Source: Lepidostoma basale
Taxonomy: Eukaryota > Arthropoda > Insecta > Trichoptera > Lepidostomatidae
Assembly: GCA_022606425.2 (NCBI GenBank)
Contig: JAHDVF020000898.1
Location: forward strand, 86,001-150,000
Direction of reading: 5' to 3'
Length of the DNA stretch: 64,000 nucleotides
The notes beneath the pieces were generated by a model. That model worked only from the letters and a program-made list of their open reading frames with translations. It did not search any database and had not been told where the DNA came from. The position numbers and the translations under genes were made by a program. Below are positions 10,780 to 20,929 of this stretch, one piece after another (the first letter of the stretch is position 1; every line of letters starts with the position of its first letter).

Positions 10780-11410
10780 ATTAATAAAATGGTTTTACAA
10801 TTTAAAGTAAGTGATAGTGCTTTCCTCGGGCGACCCACACAATCACAAAACACGTCAACCTCCGAAGTGACACAGTTTAGGAATGATAATGCTCTCCCTA
10901 CCGGCATAATGAGTGGCAGGTTGGTTCTGCATCGTGGGAGATAAAACAATATTTGGTAAAAGAGTGAGAGATGTAAGGAGCCACACTGAAAAACGCGAAA
11001 GAGTTTGTGTACTTTGAAAGGAGGATCTCCGGGAAGGTATAGCAAAAAGTGAAATCGATAGCCCCATACACCAATAAGGCAAGGCTTGCGTTTGAGTCAA
11101 GAAGCTCCAAAACAACTTACCGTGCTTAACCGAAACAGATAGAAACAGACTGGATGCCTTTGAGATGTGATGTTGCAGAAGCATATTATAATTTTCCCGG
11201 AGAGACCATACCACGAATGACGAGGAGAGTCCGAGAGAATCCAATGGAAGGATATCAGGAGGTCTGAAACAGATGTGCGAGGACATGAACTGCGTCTCAT
11301 ATGTTGAGCTGCTGAGGACTCCGAAGTACTAGTAAGGTAGCAAGGTATTGCATTGTTTCGTGATAGATGCAAGTAAAAAGATTCCCCTCCAAATATAATC
11401 ATCTCTATGT
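10780..11410 (-). pseudogene. LINE F 3' fragment (Jockey/CR1-like)
   Basis: The minus strand carries the C-terminal part of the same LINE family as the plus-strand copy at 48420-49560. The clearest match is the motif KYCFISHDAEPTCHSL against RHCFICHAAEPTCQW. The untranslated stretch after it is also alignable: both continue with a G-rich GTAGGG-AGAGCA type sequence and then TCGGAGGTTGACGTGTTTTG against TCGGAGGTCGACATATTTCG. The reading frame changes several times. The copy is 5'-truncated, and its 3' end lies near 10780. Confidence 0.7.
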
Positions 11411-11429
11411 GTCAATCGCGCGGCCACAT

Positions 11430-11640
11430 AACAAGGTTGTAGAAAGACAGAAGGTGAGTAGCGAGGGAGCGAGTGCCATAAACGGCGGCGGGTAAATTGA
11501 ATAGTCGACCGGGGGCTCGGGTTATTTAGTTGAAACACTTGAGAAACCCCCCTCCTGAGTGCACTTCCTTTAATCCCCGAGCGGTCGTCTTGTGCCTCTC
11601 GTGTACGCGTGCTTACACTTGCCCGTTCGACGGCAAGGAA
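11430..11640. other. GC-rich patch of unknown origin
   Basis: GC-richer sequence lies between two LINE fragments, with CGGCGGCGGG near 11482 and GTCGACCGGGGG near 11503. No reading frame with a recognisable domain. It could be unrecognised LINE sequence. Confidence 0.3.
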
Positions 11641-11707
11641 ATATACATTATATTATATATTATATTATACAAACTAATAAAGGAAAAGAAAGACTATTCT
11701 TATACTG

Positions 11708-12005
11708 CACTGCCAGTGTCAGGATAAATGGAGACCTCACACCCTGGCTTGTGTAATACAGGGCTGGGTGATGTCTCCATTGTTGTTCAAACTATGTATG
11801 GACAAGTCTATGAAAAAACTGAAAGGAATACATGCCACTATTATGATGAGTAAGATTTCTGTACACTGTCGGCTTTACGCGGACGATCCCTTTCTAATTG
11901 TAGATAGTGCAGTCGAATCACAAGTTTTGGTGTCGAGAACGTATGAGGAACGATGAATGTCGGAAATTCAAAGGTATTTAAAAATGAGGAGGAAAGACAA
12001 ATCGT
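11708..12005 (+). pseudogene. LINE A reverse-transcriptase core fragment
   Basis: The plus-strand translation aligns with the minus-strand LINE A copy at 42117-42430. It has SVRINGDLTPW (frame 1) against SVRVNGDITPW, then MSPLLFKLCMDKSMKKLKGI against MSPWLFNLYMDKCMKELKGI, then RLYADDPFLIVDS against LLYADDAVLVADS, and NVGNSKV against NVGKSKV. YADD is the catalytic motif of the reverse-transcriptase palm. A frameshift near 11760 and another near 11955 break it. Neither the endonuclease nor the C terminus is present. Confidence 0.8.
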
Positions 12006-12370
12006 ATCATACCTTATTATGTTATTATCTATTTATTATAATTGGTGGCAAGGGCAGGTTCGACAACCGCCACACTGTTGGCCACATTACTATTATGCAA
12101 AACTTTCCTATCTCGCGACCTATGTGTACCTACTGTACTCGTACAATCTTCAAGCAATCACCAGCCCGTCCCATAATTCACCCCGTACCTGCTCCATATA
12201 CCCACCAGTCGAAATGTATTATTTCCAACAATTAGTTTGTACAGTACTGAATATAATTAATACTGTAATATAAATTTTAGATAATATTCATTATTCAACA
12301 AATTTGTTAATACCAAAACTGATTCTGTAACTTGTATGATAAAATGAGAAAGTTAAAGTACATAAAATAC
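12006..12370. other. Spacer, nothing recognised
   Basis: Overlapping plus-strand frames at 11953-12273 have no recognisable domain. TACTCGTA occurs at 12136-12143. Confidence 0.35.
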
Positions 12371-12379
12371 AACATAGCA

Positions 12380-12505
12380 TTTATAAGGTTCCCACCACCA
12401 CCCGAGACTGTTCTAGGACGCAGCGACGCCCTTTCGTCAGTCTCGCTGCACTATCTAGGCCTGTTCCTTGTGCATCCGGGACTTACGGTAATTACGTTAA
12501 TAAAA
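12380..12505 (+). repeat. Structured short repeat (SINE-like), copy 1
   Basis: The copy starts near AAGGTTCCCACC, contains GAGACTG ... CAGTCTC, and ends in GGGACTTACGGTAATTACG followed by TTAATAAAAT. GAGACTG and CAGTCTC form an outer stem, and a second stem with the loop AGCG lies inside it. The copy at 13050-13170 has GAAGCTG ... CAGCTTC at the same place, so the outer stem is preserved by paired changes. The A-rich 3' end suggests the plus orientation. It could instead be the 3' end of a LINE on the other strand. Confidence 0.6.
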
Positions 12506-13035
12506 TACAACAGTGCACAACTACACAAAATACCATCTTCCGTCAAATGAATTTGAGAAAAACATATTATGCGAAACTCATAATGGGAAGAGTCTCCCGC
12601 CGGAGCTAAGCTGGCTGAAAGTTTTATAAACCTTAGCAATTAGACAGCCAAGATCACGCAGCTGTACCATAGGTATTGGCGCGCGGTACCTACGCCCGCA
12701 GCCAGCGCCAGCGTTGGCAGGGTGTTGCTCTCACGACGGCAGACATCCGCACTCTAATTACCTTCGCATTGTCTTGGGAGGTTTCCGGCTCAAATGCTCT
12801 CCTCTTCCGGTGTCTTTGCGCTAGAGTTTCATTATTCTTTTCTTGTTCTTACATCCGCCCTTAACCTGTTCTTTACACCGTTCAAAGAAATGGATGTGAA
12901 CATTATTTTTATACAGCCAAGTATTTTAACGGTTATGTTTGCTATATTAAAGGGATAATGTGAAAGTTTCCTGTATTAAAATAATGAGAATACGTATTAT
13001 TAAGGAGAATACGCAAAGCGATTTAATTTCTAAGG
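12506..13035. other. Spacer with a GC-richer patch
   Basis: The stretch 12675-12830 is GC-richer and contains GCCAGCGCCAGCGTTGGCAG, but I recognise no gene or repeat in it. Confidence 0.35.
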
Positions 13036-13049
13036 ATATTATTATTAAA

Positions 13050-13172
13050 TGGCCGAGCCATAGAGGGCTCCCTCCGCTTACCCGAAGCTGTTATAGGCGC
13101 AGCGGCGCCTTTCGTCAGCTTCACTCGTGCACTCCCTAGGCCCGTCCCCCGTCCATGCGGGACTTACGTTAA
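13050..13172 (+). repeat. Structured short repeat (SINE-like), copy 2
   Basis: The copy reads AGGGCTCCCTCCGCTTACCC, then GAAGCTG, the inner hairpin AGGCGCAGCGGCGCCT, TTCGT, CAGCTTC, and later CCTAGGCCCGTCCC and GGGACTTACGTT, and ends in a run of eleven A. The inner hairpin has six base pairs (AGGCGC / GCGCCT), read over the loop AGCG. Compare copy 1 (12380-12505) and the hairpin-only copy at 53628-53690. It lies just beyond the likely 3' end of the minus-strand R1-like LINE. Confidence 0.65.
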
Positions 13173-13826
13173 AAAAAAAAATATATATTTGAAACCAAGG
13201 GGGACCCAGACCACATTTAAGCTACGCTACCCTCCTTCGATGTCCCGCCGTACACACATAGCAATACAACAGCAAAAGCAAATACACAATTGATACATAA
13301 ATAACATATGTTAGAGAAAGAATAATAAAAAAAGAAATAATGCACAGCAGGAGGCGCAGGAGGGAGGGGAGAGACAAAATGCAGGATGGGGGAAATAAGG
13401 AAATTTATTTAATGTGTGGACAAAGGAAGGTAACATTGGAAGTTTATTCTATATATATTGAAGAGAAGAAAAATAATGCAATTGAACTAAGCAGGAGGAG
13501 GACGAGGTCCGGCATTGCGGATCAGTGTCCCCTCCCCCCAGCAAGATAATCGGCACCCCCTCAAAGGGGCAAGTGACTTCACAAAACGGCAACGTCCGGT
13601 CGAGACGATTGGCCGAGGTTAAAAAAAAATAAATAATAATTACAATAATTAAATAAAATAAGCAAAAAAAGAATAAGCAATTGATAACAGTAATAATAAT
13701 AACAGTAAATAATAAACCCGGATCAGGAGCAGTAGCCCCAGAGATAACAAAAACACATAAAATAAGAAGAGAAAAGAATAATTCAACGAGCAAATTAGAA
13801 AATACTTAATTATAGTTGTAGATCGG

Positions 13827-16800
13827 CTAAGTTCCGACCTCAGCAAAAACATCAGTCCATGCTCTCACGAAGTTCTTTAGACATCCAAAGTTGTGTTCGG
13901 AGCTTGTCAAGTCTGAGTTCCAGATCGGGCGAGCCGCGACTATCACGTCTTCAATCATCCTATCTCTCGCACGCGCGAGGAGACGACACTCCCAGAGGAC
14001 GTGAAAGGCCGTCTGGGGCCCCCCGCCGCACACACACTGCGGGTCTGACACCAGTCTAAAATCAAAGAGCCTGGCCCGAAAATTGCCGTGGCCCGAAAGC
14101 ATCTGGACGACGTGGTGATCCAAGACGATCCACTCACAACTCATCCTCCACTTCAGGGAAGGGAAGAAGGAGTAGGTCCACCTCCCTCGAGGCGAGTCGT
14201 CCCACCTATCCTGCCAAACTCTTATGGAGGCCTCCCTTACTCTCCCGCACAAGACGGTGAATCCGTCCTCATCCGGGTCGAGAGAGAGGCCCAGGTGGGA
14301 CACCCTCTCGCCCCGTCTAAGGCGTCTCCTGGCAACGGCCTCCAGCACCTCGAGGTCGGCAGGGAGAACCCCTCCGATGACTGGAAGCGCCACAGAGGCC
14401 GCAGTCCTATAAGCACCCGTCAGCGCCAGAAGAGGGACGCGTTGGCCCCTCAGCAGTGCGGAGGACACCGTCCGAACCGCAAGGCGACCCGACCACACCC
14501 CGGCCGCGTATGTGACTCTCGTCACGTACACAGCCTTGTAAAGTAGTCGGATCGCAGGCGATCGGAGGCCCCACGTCGCAGCGCTTAGGCGCCTAACCTG
14601 CATAAACAGATTCGCGGACCTCTCCGACACAGCCTTGACATGCCCCAGGAAGGAGAGCGACATGTCGACCTGGACACCGAGGTATCGAAGCGAGCTCTCA
14701 AACCTGATACCAGATCCATTCATCCGTATGGACGGGTTTCTTGCACGGCTAAGATTCCCACGGAGAAGCATGGTGGACGTCTTGGACGGGGAGAAGGAAA
14801 GCTTATTACGTTCTCCCCATGCTGCAATCATCTTCAGACACTCGTTTGAGACCGCTTCAAGTTCTCTCCGGCTTCTTCCACACACCAGGAGGAGCGCGTC
14901 ATCCGCGTAGGCAACTACTGTATTGGTTCCTGGTAGAGGCAAGCGGAGGACGTCATCGAACAGGACATTCCAAAGAGTTGGACCGAGGACTGATCCCTGT
15001 GGTCATCCCATCGTCGAAATCCTCTCCACCCGAGTTTCACCATGTGTTAGCTCCACTTTTCTGTGTCTGAAGTAGTTTGATATGATGAGGAACAACTCTC
15101 TTGGGCATCCCCGGCTCCTCAGCTTCGATAGTATCATTGGCCACCACGCGTTATCGAATGCCCCGCTAATATCAAGGAAGACACCCACTGCGTACTTGTT
15201 ATCACCTCGAGCAGAGTCATTAACCCAATCCAGCGCATAGTTAATAGCATCCTCGGTGGATCGGCCTCTGACGAAACCAAACTGTCTTGGGCACGGGGGG
15301 GTCAGAGCGACATCGAGCCTGGCGCGCACCAGCTTCTCCAGGACTTTACCCAAGATTGGGAGAAGCGTAATCGGCCGGTACGCACCAGGGTCGGTGCGAG
15401 GTTTATCTCCTGGTTTGGGGATGACTCTGATCGATCCCATCTTCCAGTCGGTGGGAAAGATACCCCTCCTCAGGCAAGACTGCATGACGAGGGTCATCTC
15501 CTCACCGGCAAATTGCCAGACTTTTTTTAACAATTACGCCCGTTATTTTGTCGACGCCCGGGGATTTAGTAGGCCCTAGGCCCTTCACTATGATTTCTAA
15601 CTCTGCCTTAGTGACCTCTGCGACAGGCGGCCTGCTCCGGATATCCCGGGGTGGGATGCGACAAAGGGCGCGAACTTGCTCATGGTGAGGGCCCTCGCCC
15701 TCCGTCGACTTCAAGGGAGACAATCTGTCCAACAACGCCATTAGCGTTTCCGAGATACCTGTTGTTTCTACACCTTCACCCGCAATGACCGTGGAGAGGC
15801 AGTCCCCGTCAGATGCACTTGCTCTGCCGATGATGTTGTTGAGCGTCCAGGGGTCGGCATTCCCCACCTTCGTCACCCAGCTTCGCCAGGAAGCAGTCTT
15901 AGCCTGCCGGAGGGTTCTAGAGTAGGCCCCCCGAGCACATCGAAGGTCGTTTAGGAGCTCTTCCTTCCTCTGAGATGGGATTCCACCCTTTTTGGCATCT
16001 CCGGCCCGTCTATAGGCCCGCTTGTAGGACCTTCTAGCCTCAGTGCAGTCAGTATTCCACCAGGCCGAGCGAGGACCGCCTTTCGGCGCGGTGCGGCCGA
16101 GGGCGCGTTCCGACGCCCTGACCACTGCGCGATTAAATGGTTGCCCACTTCAACAGGGCGGTCAGACGCGATCCTCCTCAAGTCATACAATTCATCTTTC
16201 AAAATCTCACCAAAGCGATCCCAATCCGCTCGAGAGGTCCGAAAACGCCATTGACCTCTGGCCACTGGCCGCACCGTTCCCCCGACCGAAAAGGTAATGA
16301 GACGATGATCACTGAGAACATCGCACTCATGAACCGTCCAGCCGGAGATCCGGGGGTACACCGAACCAGAACAGAGGGTGACGTCAATGCAGCTCTCTCC
16401 GCAGGGCCCAGCAAAGGTAGAGAGCTGACCTGGTAGGTTAAGGACGTGTAGCCCTGAAGAGGCCACAAATTCCTCGACCATTTCAGTCCGATCCCTCCTC
16501 GAGTGGGACCTTGTGGTGTCATGCCACAGGGAAGAGTGCGCATTGAAGTCACCACCTATTATCACGGGTCGATCCCCAGCTCTCTCAAGCACCCGCTCGA
16601 GCGCGCTGATATGGGGCTCAGCAGAATCGCCATACTTAAAATAAGTGGAGACAAAGAGGATTTCTCTGCCTCCAATAACAATAGAAACGCAGACAGCGTC
16701 CTCCCCAGAGAGGCTCTCCAACAGGAGGGGACGGACTGAGGGATTGTCGATTACTATCCCCGCCCTGGGGAAGGCACCCCTCTCAAGGACAAAACTTGGC

Positions 16801-16958
16801 TCCCCAATGCCACGCGTCTTGCCCCCCCAGGCGTACTGCTCCTGAATTAAGGCAATGTCCAAGACTCTTTCACGCATTACGCGCTGCAGCATGAGTATTG
16901 CAGCACGCGACCTCCCTAGGTTGATTTGTCCTATTCTGAACTTGGCGCTAGCAGCCAT
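13827..16958 (-). pseudogene. ORF2 endonuclease-reverse transcriptase, broken
   Basis: If mended, this protein would copy the element's RNA into DNA at a nicked target. Residues 1-230 form the endonuclease: IGQINLGRSR at the start, LIQEQY with the catalytic Glu, GGDFNAHSSLW, SCIDVTLCSG and SDHRLITF. The reverse transcriptase follows with KSPGVDKITG, AYRPITLLPILGKVLEKL, FVRGRSTEDAI, FLDISGAFDN, PQGSVLGPTLWN and the catalytic VAYADDALLL. Near the C terminus CVCGGG...FHVLWEC is the Cys/His motif usual in this clade. The total is about 1040 codons, normal for R1. It is broken by a frameshift near 16125, a second near 15525 at a run of seven T, and an in-frame TGA at 15003-15005, where GCPQGS would be expected. 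The start at 16958 overlaps the ORF1 end. Confidence 0.85.
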
Positions 16959-17712
16959 AGTCAGTTGCTCGTAGCACTTGACTCACGGCTGCCAGATACG
17001 CTGGACACTTGGAGTCGCCCGTGGGATGTTCCGCCTGCCGTTTGAAACGCGCGCAGGTGGCACATTTAGGTGGGCTGTTCCTATTTAGGCAGTCCTTATC
17101 CTGGTGGCCGTCAGCAGCACAGTGTCTACAGGTCTCCTGCTCGCGCGTGCAGCGCCCGGACATGTGGCCATACAGATGGCATTTGAAGCATCGAATCGCC
17201 CCCACATAGTCTCGACAGCGGCAGGCCTCCCAGCCCATATACACGAAGCCCGCGGAAACCAGTACAGACCTGGCCACGGGATGCATAGCGTACACCCCGT
17301 TCTCCCTGCCCGATCCCCGATTTCCGAAGGTGCTCACCCTCCTAAAAGTCCGCGAGAATTCTTCCTCACTGAGAGTGGAGGAAGCCACAGACGCGTCTGT
17401 CAGGTTGGAATCATATATTTCCTTTGCAAGGGCTGCATCCTTCAGCGCCGAGGGAACGTCATAAATAACGATCCTCGGCAGTCTACCCCGCGGCTCCACC
17501 AGAGTCAGCCCTCTCTCCAACAGTTGGGTCCTCTTCTCTCCAATCTTGGTTATTCCCTCTTTCGAGGAAGTCTCCACCAATAGTCCAGCTCCCCTGATCC
17601 GACGGGTGCGGACAGGCTGAAAGCCGTCCCTCTTCGGATCCAGAGTAGCCATAAGTGTTTTCTTTGTGTCCTCGGAGGAAGCTCCCTCCGGCCTAGCTGG
17701 GTAGACTAGCAC
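16948..17712 (-). CDS. ORF1 nucleic-acid-binding (Gag-like) protein of the R1-like LINE
   Basis: The open frame of 254 codons would make the RNA-binding chaperone that packages the element's transcript. Two zinc knuckles of the CX2CX4HX4C type are complete, CFKCHLYGHMSGRC and CRHCAADGHQDKDC. A third Cys-rich stretch follows (CATCARF...C), as in R1 and related elements. Before them, residues around 75-150 resemble the RNA-recognition-like fold of such proteins (VIYDVP, then a run ending in GFVYMGWEACRCRDY). The frame is intact, whereas ORF2 is broken. Gag proteins of this clade are usually longer, so the N terminus is probably lost and the ATG at 17712 may not be the native start. Its last codons overlap the ORF2 start. 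Confidence 0.75.
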   Translation of the reverse strand: MLVYPARPEGASSEDTKKTLMATLDPKRDGFQPVRTRRIRGAGLLVETSSKEGITKIGEKRTQLLERGLTLVEPRGRLPRIVIYDVPSALKDAALAKEIYDSNLTDASVASSTLSEEEFSRTFRRVSTFGNRGSGRENGVYAMHPVARSVLVSAGFVYMGWEACRCRDYVGAIRCFKCHLYGHMSGRCTREQETCRHCAADGHQDKDCLNRNSPPKCATCARFKRQAEHPTGDSKCPAYLAAVSQVLRATDYGC

Positions 17713-17805
17713 GGTCGGTCTAGCTGGTCCGACCGTGCGATCGACCCCCCCAACACAGAGAGAGGAGGATATTATTGATTTTTAATATTTACATAATAGA
17801 TGTTC

Positions 17806-18080
17806 TCAATTACTGAGACTGCTGAGATTGAGATGGGCTGGGCATGTACAGAGGAAGCCAGACTCACAGGTCCCTACACTCAGGGGAAGGAGACGAGTGG
17901 TAAGACCCAGGCTGAGTTGGGAGGATGAGGTCGGGAAGGATGCGGAGCAGCTGCTCCAGGTGGCTAATTGGAAGACGGTGGAAGAGGACAGGCGGAGTTG
18001 GAGGCACAAGTTACGGGAGTCCAAAGCTCGATTTGGGCTGTATCCGAGAGAGAGAGAGAGAGATGTTTTCAAATAATATT
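17806..18080 (+). pseudogene. LINE C 3' fragment
   Basis: The plus-strand frame reads MRWAGHVQRKPDSQVP, RPRLSWEDEVGKDAEQL, and NWKTVEEDRRSWRHKL. This is the usual C-terminal pattern of many insect LINE proteins: WAGHV.R, then a GRP..W-type motif, then NW...A.DR..WR. The element ends in a run of GA repeats (about 18048-18061). A second fragment of the same family lies at 19725-19925, where NWKTAAEDKRRWRDML matches. Only the last 80 or so codons are left, next to the 5' end of the R1-like LINE. Confidence 0.7.
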
Positions 18081-18081
18081 T

Positions 18082-18866
18082 GATATCGCTGCAATAACAT
18101 TATATAAACGAAAGAAATCTCCCGGTAGGTACCGATTACGATTGTTTACTCCAATGTTTTTTATTTTTTGCCATAAACAAATATTGGAGTAAACATTATT
18201 TCAAAGGGTTGTGAGCATTTGTTTGAAATATTTTTATGAAAATTGTGATTGTGATTCTTACCACAAACAATTGGTATTCTTAAAACTTCAAGCGGATACT
18301 TCGCTGAACAAGCCTATAGATTCCTTCTTCAATCAAATAATTTAAGGTCGGTTTGAAATTTTCTCTTTTGATTTTTACATAATGATTTTTTTTAAGACAC
18401 CCGCACAATAGAAGCAGGACTTATTTACCAATTCGTAAATAATATAAATCTTTTCAGTTTTAAGACATCAATCGCCTGACTCTGAATTTGTTTATTCATT
18501 TTATTTCATTATAAAGGTACCTATATTTACACCCTTATAAATAACGTTTCTTGTGTTAAGGATGTCCCAAGTAATCATAAAACATATTTATATACGTCAA
18601 TCTGTTGATAACAAAATAATTAAGATTATTTAATTTTATTTAGAATCTTTAAAGTAGAAATCGAGTTCATATTTTTAGTTGGGTCGCGTAAATAGGTTCC
18701 TTTTTAATCAGTTAATAATATTATGAAAACAAATTATAAAGGCGCTAACACGCTAGAATTCCATTGCTAATTTGGAAAGAGAATTTAAAACACTGTATTA
18801 TCCAAGTCGTTTATTAAATATAATACAATATTATGCACTTCGTGTTTTTCAAGTGTAAATATAACT
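18082..18866. other. AT-rich spacer
   Basis: No coding signal. A direct or inverted relation of GGAGTAAACA (18186) with TGTTTACTCC (18145) gives a small 10-bp inverted repeat. Confidence 0.4.
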
Positions 18867-19200
18867 TTTACAAGGATTAATTGTATCTCAATAGAGACGA
18901 AGATGCAAGTTGTTTTCTGGGAACAGAAGGTGGTGGCCGAGGCGTTTACAGGACTTATGACCTGTCATTGGTTGGGTTGAGCGATCGCTTCATGTTTAAC
19001 AACATTCCCATTCATTCAAAAAGTTTGTCAGACGTGGTGGTCATAACGGCGGAATGGGGAATGTTGTTAAACATGAAGCGATCGCTCAACCCAACCAATG
19101 ACAGGTCATAAGTCCTGTAAACGCCTCGGCCACCACCTTCTGTTCCCAGAAAACAACTTGCATCTTCGTCTCTATTGAGATACAATTAATCCTTGTAAAA
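18867..19200. repeat. Near-perfect 147-bp inverted repeat with 38-bp loop
   Basis: The left arm (18867-19013) and the right arm (19052-19200) are reverse complements with only one or two single-base indels, for example ACATTCCCAT against ATGGGGAATGT. The outer ends are TTTTACAAGG and CCTTGTAAAA. The loop is about 38 bp and contains GTTTGTCAGACGTGGTGGTC. Both arms include the palindrome GCGATCGC. The plus-strand frame 18881-19111 runs across the hairpin and is not evidence of a gene. Possibilities are a young foldback transposon, a hairpin source of small RNA, or a long-read fold-back artefact. Confidence 0.9.
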
Positions 19201-19478
19201 TAAAAATAATTTATCCGCAATGGGTGAAATCCAGTATTTGTCTACAAGAATTTGTATACATTCAAAATGTTGTTATGTAAATATAACTATACTAAAACCA
19301 ACGACTTGAGAAGTAAACATATTATGACTAGAAGTAAACATATAATCCTTAAAAAAACTACAGTTGGAATTCACACATTTACGTAGAACAACAATTAAAA
19401 ATTGATTTGAAATTATAATTAACTGTCAACTAAGTATAACTAGTTGAATATATAAAAGTACATTTATTTATTTATTGT
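19201..19478. other. AT-rich spacer
   Basis: Nothing recognised; directly flanks foldback elements on both sides. Confidence 0.4.
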
Positions 19479-19690
19479 TTCTTGAACAATGATATAAAAC
19501 TCCAAATTACATAATGATTATAAGTTTTCTTATATTTTATGTGAATGAAATGTTTCGCCTGTCTAAGCCATTATCAAATGTTTGATAATGCCTCTGACAG
19601 GTGAAACATGTCATTCACATTAAACATAATATTTTTTTTTGAAACAGGCGATTTCATTAGTATTAATTCCATTTTCATTCGATTTTCATA
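19479..19690. mobile_element. Foldback family 1 with two facing hammerhead-like motifs
   Basis: The element starts with TTGTTTCTTGAACAATG. It then has an inverted motif on the minus strand (19546-19580, TTTGATAATGGC ... GGCGAAACATTTC) and directly after it a plus-strand motif (19581-19612, TTTGATAATGCC ... GGTGAAACATGTC). Their cores face each other at 19580/19581. The right arm (TCATTCACAT and onward) is partly inverse to the left arm (ATGTGAATGA). No reading frame is present. Related copies lie at 9676-10285, 21608-21765 and 60835-61045. Confidence 0.75.
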
Positions 19691-19724
19691 CCTCTAGTAT
19701 TCGCTATTCAAGCGACGTGTGAGG

Positions 19725-19930
19725 CTAAGGGCCGCCTGCAGCTCGCAACCAACAGTCGATCCAGGAGGCCCAGGAGAATGAGCTCAGAATGCATGTAGCG
19801 CAGTTCCTCCAGGAGGTGAACTGGAAGACGGCGGCTGAGGACAAGCGGAGGTGGAGGGACATGCTGTTGAGGCCAGGGTGCGCGCGCGCGAGAGAGAAAT
19901 TTATTACGCTTGTTCTTCCAGTTAGACCAG
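19725..19930 (+). pseudogene. LINE C 3' fragment, second copy
   Basis: The plus-strand frame contains HVAQFLQEVNWKTAAEDKRR and then WRDML, matching the copy at 17806-18080. It ends in a GC dinucleotide run (GCGCGCGCGCGAGAGAG), comparable with the GA run of the other copy. It is even shorter at its 5' side. The minus-strand reading frame over this stretch is a shadow. Confidence 0.65.
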
Positions 19931-19934
19931 ACAA

Positions 19935-20535
19935 GACAATGCCACCTTTTAGAAGATATAAGATGTGGCAGTGATCTGCCGGAGCTGGTCCAAACTAGAA
20001 GATAGGATCAATAAACATTAATAATATGGTTGGAAACTTCTACCAAGAAATTCCAACTATTAAGTGACATCGGACGAACATGTTCCAAGCAGAATATACC
20101 TAACTGTCAACACCTTACATAGCATATTTAACAATTACAATAGCATATTTATTTTAAAATAACTTAAATGAAATTCGACCTGATTTTAAATTTTTCTGTT
20201 ATATTTCTACCAAATGTGAGATTTGGTGTTGTTACTTTACTTAAATGGAAGTTCATCGTAAATAATGGAAACAAACAAAAAAACACATTTTTTTTATAAA
20301 CTCAGTGACCCCATTAAACAAGTTTAGATCTATGTGAACCCGATTAATTATCTCATGGCATAGTTTATTTTAAATTCATTTATACTTAAAATTGTTGTAG
20401 TAAAGTTTTAATCTTCTAAACCTTGGCGCCCTAGTTCCCGAGGTAACAATCAAAGGGAACTTCTAGTTGCGGCTCAGACCCAGTCACTGAACACAAAGTG
20501 GTAAACAATAATTATTAAATGTTCTGTTTAGGAGA
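19935..20535. other. AT-rich spacer
   Basis: Nothing recognised. Confidence 0.4.
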
Positions 20536-20539
20536 ATCA

Positions 20540-20910
20540 ATCCTAGCCGGGGGAGAGGAGGGTCACGTGGCGGAACACTCGTGACACGGTCACGGGTCAG
20601 TCCACGTGACCCGCGCGCCTCCTTCCGCCCGCCGCCCTCTGGCCTTCCGCTCCCTCGGCAGTCCACGTCAGGGGCGAACACTGTTCCCGTCGTTGACAAA
20701 CATGTTTCTCCTCGTCTGCTCTTCGCACTCTTGCTCTGGACGGATCGTTTCTACTCTGCCTCTTTCTTCCATTCAGGAACCTTCTATTTTGGATAAAAGT
20801 TTTATCCCTTCCTCGCATGTACGACCATTCACACGTCGACCATCCACATCTGTTCATTCCGAGACGCTACTGCCGCTGATATGTTACCCCTTGAACGATG
20901 TTCCAGATCC
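20540..20910. promoter_or_regulatory. GC-rich island with CACGTG E-boxes
   Basis: This block is much GC-richer than its surroundings. It holds two CACGTG boxes (20564-20569 and 20603-20608) and related half sites (GTCACGGGTC, GTCCACGTCAGG) within about 100 bp. Overlapping open frames exist on both strands (20581-20917 plus, 20484-20857 minus) without a recognisable domain. A promoter or enhancer is possible; no TATA box or start site can be fixed from sequence alone. Confidence 0.3.
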
Positions 20911-20929
20911 CACATAGGTAGGTAATAAA

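Larger units (their letters stand above)
13175..17770 (-). mobile_element. R1-clade-like non-LTR retrotransposon
   Basis: This is a nearly complete LINE on the minus strand, clearly GC-richer than its surroundings. From its 5' side (high coordinates) it has a GC-rich leader, ORF1 (17712-16948) and ORF2 (16958-13827), which overlap by 11 bases, and then an AT-rich 3' region down to about 13190. Overlapping ORF1 and ORF2, zinc knuckles in ORF1 and an endonuclease of this type at the start of ORF2 fit the R1 clade. The 5' side is probably truncated, since ORF1 is shorter than usual. I found neither a target-site duplication nor 28S rDNA flanks, so it is not a standard rDNA insertion. Confidence 0.8.

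Noticed and set aside
10855..11286. Intact minus-strand gene of 143 codons
   Set aside because: The frame does not follow the LINE F protein throughout; it is a chance frame across a frameshifted copy.
14088..14546. Plus-strand open frame of 152 codons
   Set aside because: It is antisense to ORF2 of the R1-like LINE and has no recognisable domain. The other plus-strand frames at 13859-17583 are rejected for the same reason.
18881..19111. Open frame of 76 codons
   Set aside because: It runs through an almost perfect hairpin, so any coding look is accidental.
20581..20917. Host gene in the GC-rich block
   Set aside because: Several frames on both strands are open, which is expected at this composition, and none has a recognisable domain or splice pattern.
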